18,796 bases of DNA from SHZI01 sp049290495 (GTDB lineage Bacteria; Pseudomonadota; Gammaproteobacteria; Steroidobacterales; GCA-2729495), in contig JBATNV010000123.1 of assembly GCA_049290495.1 (NCBI GenBank), positions 1 to 18,796 on the forward strand. Reading direction: 5' to 3'. The position numbers and the translations under genes are program-made. Below, piece after piece: positions 15,391 to 18,796 of this stretch. The notes under the pieces were generated by a model. That model ran no database searches. It had not been told where the DNA came from and was given only the letters and a program-made list of their open reading frames with translations. Position 1 is the stretch's first letter; the number at the start of each line of letters is the position of its first letter.

Positions 15391-16098
15391 CTACCAGGCT
15401 AACAAGCTGCCATCGTATCGACGGAACTGGCCGGATGTGCTGGCATTGAGATCGGCAATGCGGGCCCGAATGCCTTTGGCGCTGGTCTGTACTGCGACCG
15501 GAGCGCTCTCGCCTCCCATGCGCGTCCGTACCCAACCCGGGCATACCGCGAGTGTGTGCACGCCGCGCGACGCCAGGTCTTTTGCGAGCGTTGCCATGAT
15601 CATATTGACGGCCGCCTTGCTCGATCGATAGGCGTACAAGCCACCTTCGGTCCCGGCGATCGATGCGATACCACTCGATAGCGTAATAACCTTGCGCTGG
15701 GCGCTGCTTGCAACGTTGTCGATCAAGGCCTCTGTAAGTCGCAGCGGCCCCACGGTGTTGGTGCGCCAGACTTCTTCGAGCACCTCGTAACGAATGCTGC
15801 CGAAACTCTGGCCGGGATCCTTCTCTGCCGCTGCCTTCGGACCAAACAACCCCGCGTTGTTGATCAACACGTCGATCGGCACACCCGCCACAGCTTGCTG
15901 TGCCGACTCGATCGACGAACCGCTGGCCACATCGAGCGTCACGACCCGCACATTCGGTGCACCCGCAAGCTCGTTTAACCCGGTTGCACGTGCAGGTGCC
16001 CGACAAGTAGCGATAACACGCCAACCGTCTGCGGCGTACTGGCGGGCGAGCTCGAGGCCAATGCCGCGATTCGCCCCGGTAATGAACACTGTCGGCAT
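15391..16098 (-). CDS. Short-chain dehydrogenase, C-factor (CsgA)-like
   Basis: A 235-aa classical SDR oxidoreductase. It has the cofactor-binding TGANRGIG (7-14), NNAG (80-83), the active-site Ser in LSSGIAS (about 141), and Y157-x3-K161 in AYRSSKAA. The Arg residues after the glycine-rich loop (R11) and after the second strand (CR, 32-33) favour NADP(H). SDRs of this length with an ITGANRGIG start are often annotated as C-factor-like; the substrate is not predictable. The ATG at 16098 has a strong ribosome site (AAGGAG, 6 bases upstream). It begins only 10 bases after the yghU stop, so the two genes form an operon and probably share a redox or detoxification role. Confidence 0.92.
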   Translation of the reverse strand: MPTVFITGANRGIGLELARQYAADGWRVIATCRAPARATGLNELAGAPNVRVVTLDVASGSSIESAQQAVAGVPIDVLINNAGLFGPKAAAEKDPGQSFGSIRYEVLEEVWRTNTVGPLRLTEALIDNVASSAQRKVITLSSGIASIAGTEGGLYAYRSSKAAVNMIMATLAKDLASRGVHTLAVCPGWVRTRMGGESAPVAVQTSAKGIRARIADLNASTSGQFRRYDGSLLAW

Positions 16099-16108
16099 GC
16101 GTTACTCC

Positions 16109-16954
16109 TTATTGGTCAAAATCGCTGGCTGCGTGTCGCTCGCGGAGCTGCTGGTCCACGTCACCCGATATACGGTTGACGCGCCGTCCGCGCTTCACCG
16201 CTTCGCGCTCGGCGATGGTGGCGGTCCAGCGCAAGACGTGCGGATAGGACTGCGCGTCCAGGAACTCGGCTGCGCCGTAGACCTCGTTGCTGACCACGCC
16301 GCCGTACCAGGGCCAGCAGGCGATATCGGCGATGCTGTAGTCATCGCCGGCCAGGTACGCGTACCGGGCCAGACGTCGGTCGAGCACGTCGAGCTGCCGC
16401 TTGACCTCCATCGTGTAGCGGTCAATGGCGTACTCAATCTTGATGGGTGCGTACTTGTAGAAGTGCCCAAAGCCGCCACCCACGAAGGGCCCGGCACCCG
16501 TCTGCCAGAAGAGCCACGACAGCGCCTCCGTCCGGCCTGCATGGTCCTGCGGCAGCAGCGCGCCAAACTTGTCGGCCAGGTACAGCAGGATGGCACCGGA
16601 CTCGAAGACGCGCACCGGCTCGGGTCCGCTCCGGTCCAGCAACGCAGGGATCTTGGAGTTCGGGTTCAATGCGACAAAGCCGCTGCCGAACTGCTCCCCT
16701 TGGCCGATGTCGATCGTATAGGCGTCGTATTCGGCACCCGCGTACCCCAGCGCGAGCAACTCCTCGAGCATGATGGTCACCTTCATGCCGTTCGGCGTTG
16801 CGAGCGAGTAGAGCTGCAGGGGGTGCTTGCCGATCGGTAGCTCTGCCTCGACACGCGCGCCGGCCGTGGGGCGATTGATGTTGGCGAACACGCCACCGTT
16901 ACCGGGCTTCCACGTCCACACGGGCGGTGGCGAATAAGAGGGATAATCACTCAT
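16109..16954 (-). CDS. yghU: Glutathione S-transferase YghU (disulfide-bond oxidoreductase)
   Basis: A 281-aa nu-class glutathione transferase closely similar to E. coli YghU. Such proteins reduce organic peroxides and disulfides and bind two glutathiones instead of using a Cys. Diagnostic stretches are PVWTW and FANINRP (23-29) in the N-terminal extension, KHPLQLYSLATPNGMKVTI with Thr53 in TPNG, NPNSKIPAL (97-105), VFESGAILLYLADKFG, and the C-terminal domain segment GGGFGHFYKYAPIKIEYAI. The start at 16954 (MSDYPS) has GAGGAG about 8 bases upstream; an ATG at 16972 lies before that ribosome site. It is the first gene of an operon with the dehydrogenase. Only 21 bases separate its start from the divergent mtfA start. 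Confidence 0.96.
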   Translation of the reverse strand: MSDYPSYSPPPVWTWKPGNGGVFANINRPTAGARVEAELPIGKHPLQLYSLATPNGMKVTIMLEELLALGYAGAEYDAYTIDIGQGEQFGSGFVALNPNSKIPALLDRSGPEPVRVFESGAILLYLADKFGALLPQDHAGRTEALSWLFWQTGAGPFVGGGFGHFYKYAPIKIEYAIDRYTMEVKRQLDVLDRRLARYAYLAGDDYSIADIACWPWYGGVVSNEVYGAAEFLDAQSYPHVLRWTATIAEREAVKRGRRVNRISGDVDQQLRERHAASDFDQ

Positions 16955-16975
16955 GCTTGCGCTCCTCAACATTTC

Positions 16976-17785
16976 ATGGCCTGGGTTTGCCAGCCCTCCC
17001 GATCATACGACTCCTGCCGGAACGTAGCCCTGTTCAAGAAAATCAGAAACTGGCGCATACGGCGCGTAATCGCCCGACATCCCATCGCCGAAGACCTCTG
17101 GCGAGACGCGCTCGAGCGCTGTAGCCCAGCGCGCCGGCTGAGCGCATCGGATCAGGCCACGCTGCGCGTGTTGGCCACGTTGTTCCTGGATCGCAAGTCA
17201 CTGGAGCCGGTCACGGGCTTGCGTCTTGACGACGCCGACCGTGTTCTCCTCGCTGCCCACGCCTGCGTTCCGATCCTGAAACTGGGCTTTGACTGGTACG
17301 ACGGTTGGCACAGCGTCATCGTGTATCCGGAGGCATTCATGCCAGGTCGCCAGGAGATGGATGCAGCTGGAGTCGTTCATCAGACCAACAGGGTGTTGGC
17401 CGGTGAGGCCTGGGGGCGTGGACCGGTGATCCTGTCATGGGCAGATGTGCTGGGTATCGGCCAGAAGCCGGGGCACAACGTGGTTATCCACGAAATGGCC
17501 CACAAGCTCGACATGCAGAACGGGGCCGCCAACGGTTTTCCACCTTTGCACCGGCGCATGGATCGCCGCGTGTGGTCGGAGGTCTTTTCGAGCGCCTGGG
17601 ATCACCTTCATGACGAGCAGCGCAAAGGAACCGCCTTGCCGATTGACCCCTATGCCCTTGAAAGCCCGGCCGAGTTCTTTGCGGTCACCAGTGAGCACTT
17701 TTTCGAGGCACCGGCACGCTTGCGCCAGCATTTACCGGACGTATATCGGCAGCTTGAGCAATTTTACCGGCAGCACCCGCTCTGA
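16976..17785 (+). CDS. mtfA: Zinc metallopeptidase MtfA (M90 family)
   Basis: A 269-aa cytoplasmic zinc peptidase of the MtfA family. In E. coli MtfA binds the repressor Mlc and so influences the glucose PTS gene ptsG. The zinc site is H172-E-M-A-H176 with catalytic Glu173; Glu233 in SPAEFFAV is the probable third ligand by alignment with E. coli. Other family stretches are LKLGFDWYDGWHSVIVYPEAF (101-121) and the C-terminal SEHFFEAP with the FYRQHPL end. The start is uncertain: the ATG at 16976 has no ribosome site and the first 18 residues are not family-like, yet no better in-frame start exists before conserved sequence. With the divergent yghU so close, its promoter must overlap the 5' end of yghU. 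Confidence 0.93.
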   Translation: MAWVCQPSRSYDSCRNVALFKKIRNWRIRRVIARHPIAEDLWRDALERCSPARRLSASDQATLRVLATLFLDRKSLEPVTGLRLDDADRVLLAAHACVPILKLGFDWYDGWHSVIVYPEAFMPGRQEMDAAGVVHQTNRVLAGEAWGRGPVILSWADVLGIGQKPGHNVVIHEMAHKLDMQNGAANGFPPLHRRMDRRVWSEVFSSAWDHLHDEQRKGTALPIDPYALESPAEFFAVTSEHFFEAPARLRQHLPDVYRQLEQFYRQHPL

Positions 17786-17819
17786 GGTCACTTCCGGGCC
17801 ACAGCCTCGCCGGGATAAA

Positions 17820-18032
17820 GACTGCCGGATTGATGTGTGCACCGGAGATCGAACCAATCGCGTAGGCCATGATCATCATCACCAGGCCGAAGGCGAGCGC
17901 CGTGGCCACGACTCCGGCCGATGGGCTGGCACCAGCCAGCTTGAAGCCGAAACTCAAAGTCGCCACACCCACACCAAAAAAGACCAGCAACATGGTCCCA
18001 ATTGTCTCAGCGAAAAGTTTGCGAAAATCCAT
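17820..18032 (-). pseudogene. Truncated aquaporin (MIP family) remnant
   Basis: From ATG 18032, with GAGGG upstream, the frame encodes 71 residues of a convincing aquaporin N-terminus: MDFRKLFAETIGT, a first membrane helix with LLVFFGVG, a second helix (about 40-60), and the first pore loop SGAHINPAV with the NPA signature (68-70). After Val71 all similarity stops, and the frame runs on as unrelated Arg/Ala-rich sequence into mtfA. Aquaporins are normally about 230 aa with six helices and two NPA motifs, so about two thirds is missing and it cannot form a channel. In the -1 frame a short GEAVARK tail with a stop at 17788 follows the break; that could be the old gene end left by an internal deletion (inference). 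A longer open frame from 18188 exists, but its first 52 residues are not aquaporin-like. Confidence 0.8.
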
Positions 18033-18066
18033 CGGATTACCCTCGGCTAGATGGGACCCGGCACAA

Positions 18067-18792
18067 TCAGCTGCCCACGGGCTGGCTGCCGAGCTGTTTG
18101 ATGAACGCGCGGATGCGCGCAGCGTTCTTGCCGACGTCGCTCTTGCCGACGCGTGACACGGACCGAATATCAATTCGACTCGCCTCACCCTCTGCCTCGA
18201 TACGAATCACGATGTCGTCCTTGAATCCGTACCAGAACGTCGTATCAGTCGCCTCGATCCGGCCCGTTGCGGCATCGGCGGCGACGATCGCCCAGCCCAT
18301 GTCACGGGCAATCTTCTCGACACGCTGGAATGCCTCGGCTGGCGCGACATCAAGGATCTGGGCATGGAGGTCGGGATAGCCCGACGCCTGTGCCGCGGCG
18401 ATTTCCGGACCACCATAGGCTGCCGGGTTCGGGGCGTCGGCACGCAGCGGCAGGATCGCGACAAACTCCGGCGGACGCGTGGTGTCGGTTGATATGTCAT
18501 GGATGAATGGAACCGCCTTGCCCCGGTAGGCGGCGAGCAGCGGCGGCGCCGCAGCCGCCAGTCCCAGCACCGTTCCGAAGATCAAGGTCATCGCGTGCCC
18601 GCGACGAGTGCGCGAAACCAGCAACAGCAAAACGGCCACCGCAGCCGCACCGAGTCCAAGAAATGTAGCCCACCTCATCAGCATGAAACCCGTACGGAAA
18701 TGCCAGAGCTCGAGTCTCGTGCCGGGTCCGGAGACCAGCAGCAAAAAAAGTGCGAGCATCGCGACAAGAACGGGTAGACGCGCAAGCCTCAT
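18067..18792 (-). CDS. DUF1499 domain membrane protein
   Basis: A 241-aa protein with three N-terminal hydrophobic segments (about 7-21, 40-60 and 68-88), followed by a soluble DUF1499 domain (about 95-235). Family-typical stretches are DTTFWYGFKDDIVIRI and RIDIRSVSRVGKSDVGKNAARIRAFI near the C-terminus. No enzymatic motif is known or visible; the domain is probably periplasmic or membrane-associated. The start ATG at 18790-18792 is 4 bases from the window edge, so the ribosome site and any upstream extension cannot be judged. It lies 34 bases upstream of the aquaporin remnant on the same strand, so the remnant was probably once its operon partner (inference from spacing). Confidence 0.9.
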   Translation of the reverse strand: MRLARLPVLVAMLALFLLLVSGPGTRLELWHFRTGFMLMRWATFLGLGAAAVAVLLLLVSRTRRGHAMTLIFGTVLGLAAAAPPLLAAYRGKAVPFIHDISTDTTRPPEFVAILPLRADAPNPAAYGGPEIAAAQASGYPDLHAQILDVAPAEAFQRVEKIARDMGWAIVAADAATGRIEATDTTFWYGFKDDIVIRIEAEGEASRIDIRSVSRVGKSDVGKNAARIRAFIKQLGSQPVGS

Positions 18793-18796
18793 GGCG

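Noticed and set aside
18033..18188. 52-residue extension of the aquaporin remnant
   Set aside because: It overlaps the DUF1499 coding region and is Ser/Ala/Arg-rich without aquaporin similarity; the ATG at 18032 with its own ribosome site is the true start.

Overview
The window is GC-rich, densely packed chromosomal DNA with ordinary housekeeping and stress genes on both strands. The gene set (a synthetase-only RelA, CysJI sulfite reductase, YghU, MtfA, CreA, CsbD) points to a gammaproteobacterium or a close relative. A Xanthomonadales-, Nevskiales- or Steroidobacter-like soil or water organism would fit, but that is inference from gene content only. No rRNA, tRNA, CRISPR array, insertion sequence or phage gene was recognised.

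Layout. (1) 101-4712, minus strand: relA, then a fusion protein joining a HAD phosphatase to a P-loop ATPase, then tadA, probably read in that order. (2) 4785-6455, plus strand: a tandem alpha/beta-hydrolase-fold protein, divergent from relA. (3) 6514-7206, minus: a YigB-like HAD phosphatase. (4) 7207-7538: the only long non-coding gap. It holds C-rich tracts (G-quadruplex motifs on the minus strand), a small palindrome and an AT-rich promoter-like island. (5) 7539-11060, plus: cysJ and cysI, a tight sulfite-reductase operon. (6) 11087-13122, minus: an AdaA-AraC-AlkA fusion and ogt, a split form of the Ada alkylation-repair response. (7) 13273-14007, plus: a hotdog-like conserved protein. (8) 14043-15364: a small exported protein (minus), csbD with a strong downstream hairpin, and creA. 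(9) 15391-16954, minus: yghU and a short-chain dehydrogenase as a two-gene operon. (10) 16976-17785, plus: mtfA. (11) 17820-18792, minus: an aquaporin remnant cut off after its first NPA motif, preceded by a DUF1499 membrane protein.

How the genes fit together. Three functional pairs are clear: CysJ with CysI for assimilatory sulfite reduction; AdaA-AlkA with Ogt for alkylated-DNA repair; YghU with the dehydrogenase for redox or detoxification work. The least ordinary proteins are the HAD-ATPase fusion next to relA and the duplicated alpha/beta-hydrolase-fold protein, in which both nucleophile elbows lack the usual serine. No complete novel multi-gene system can be demonstrated from the sequence; these two proteins and the G-quadruplex-prone intergenic region are the best leads.
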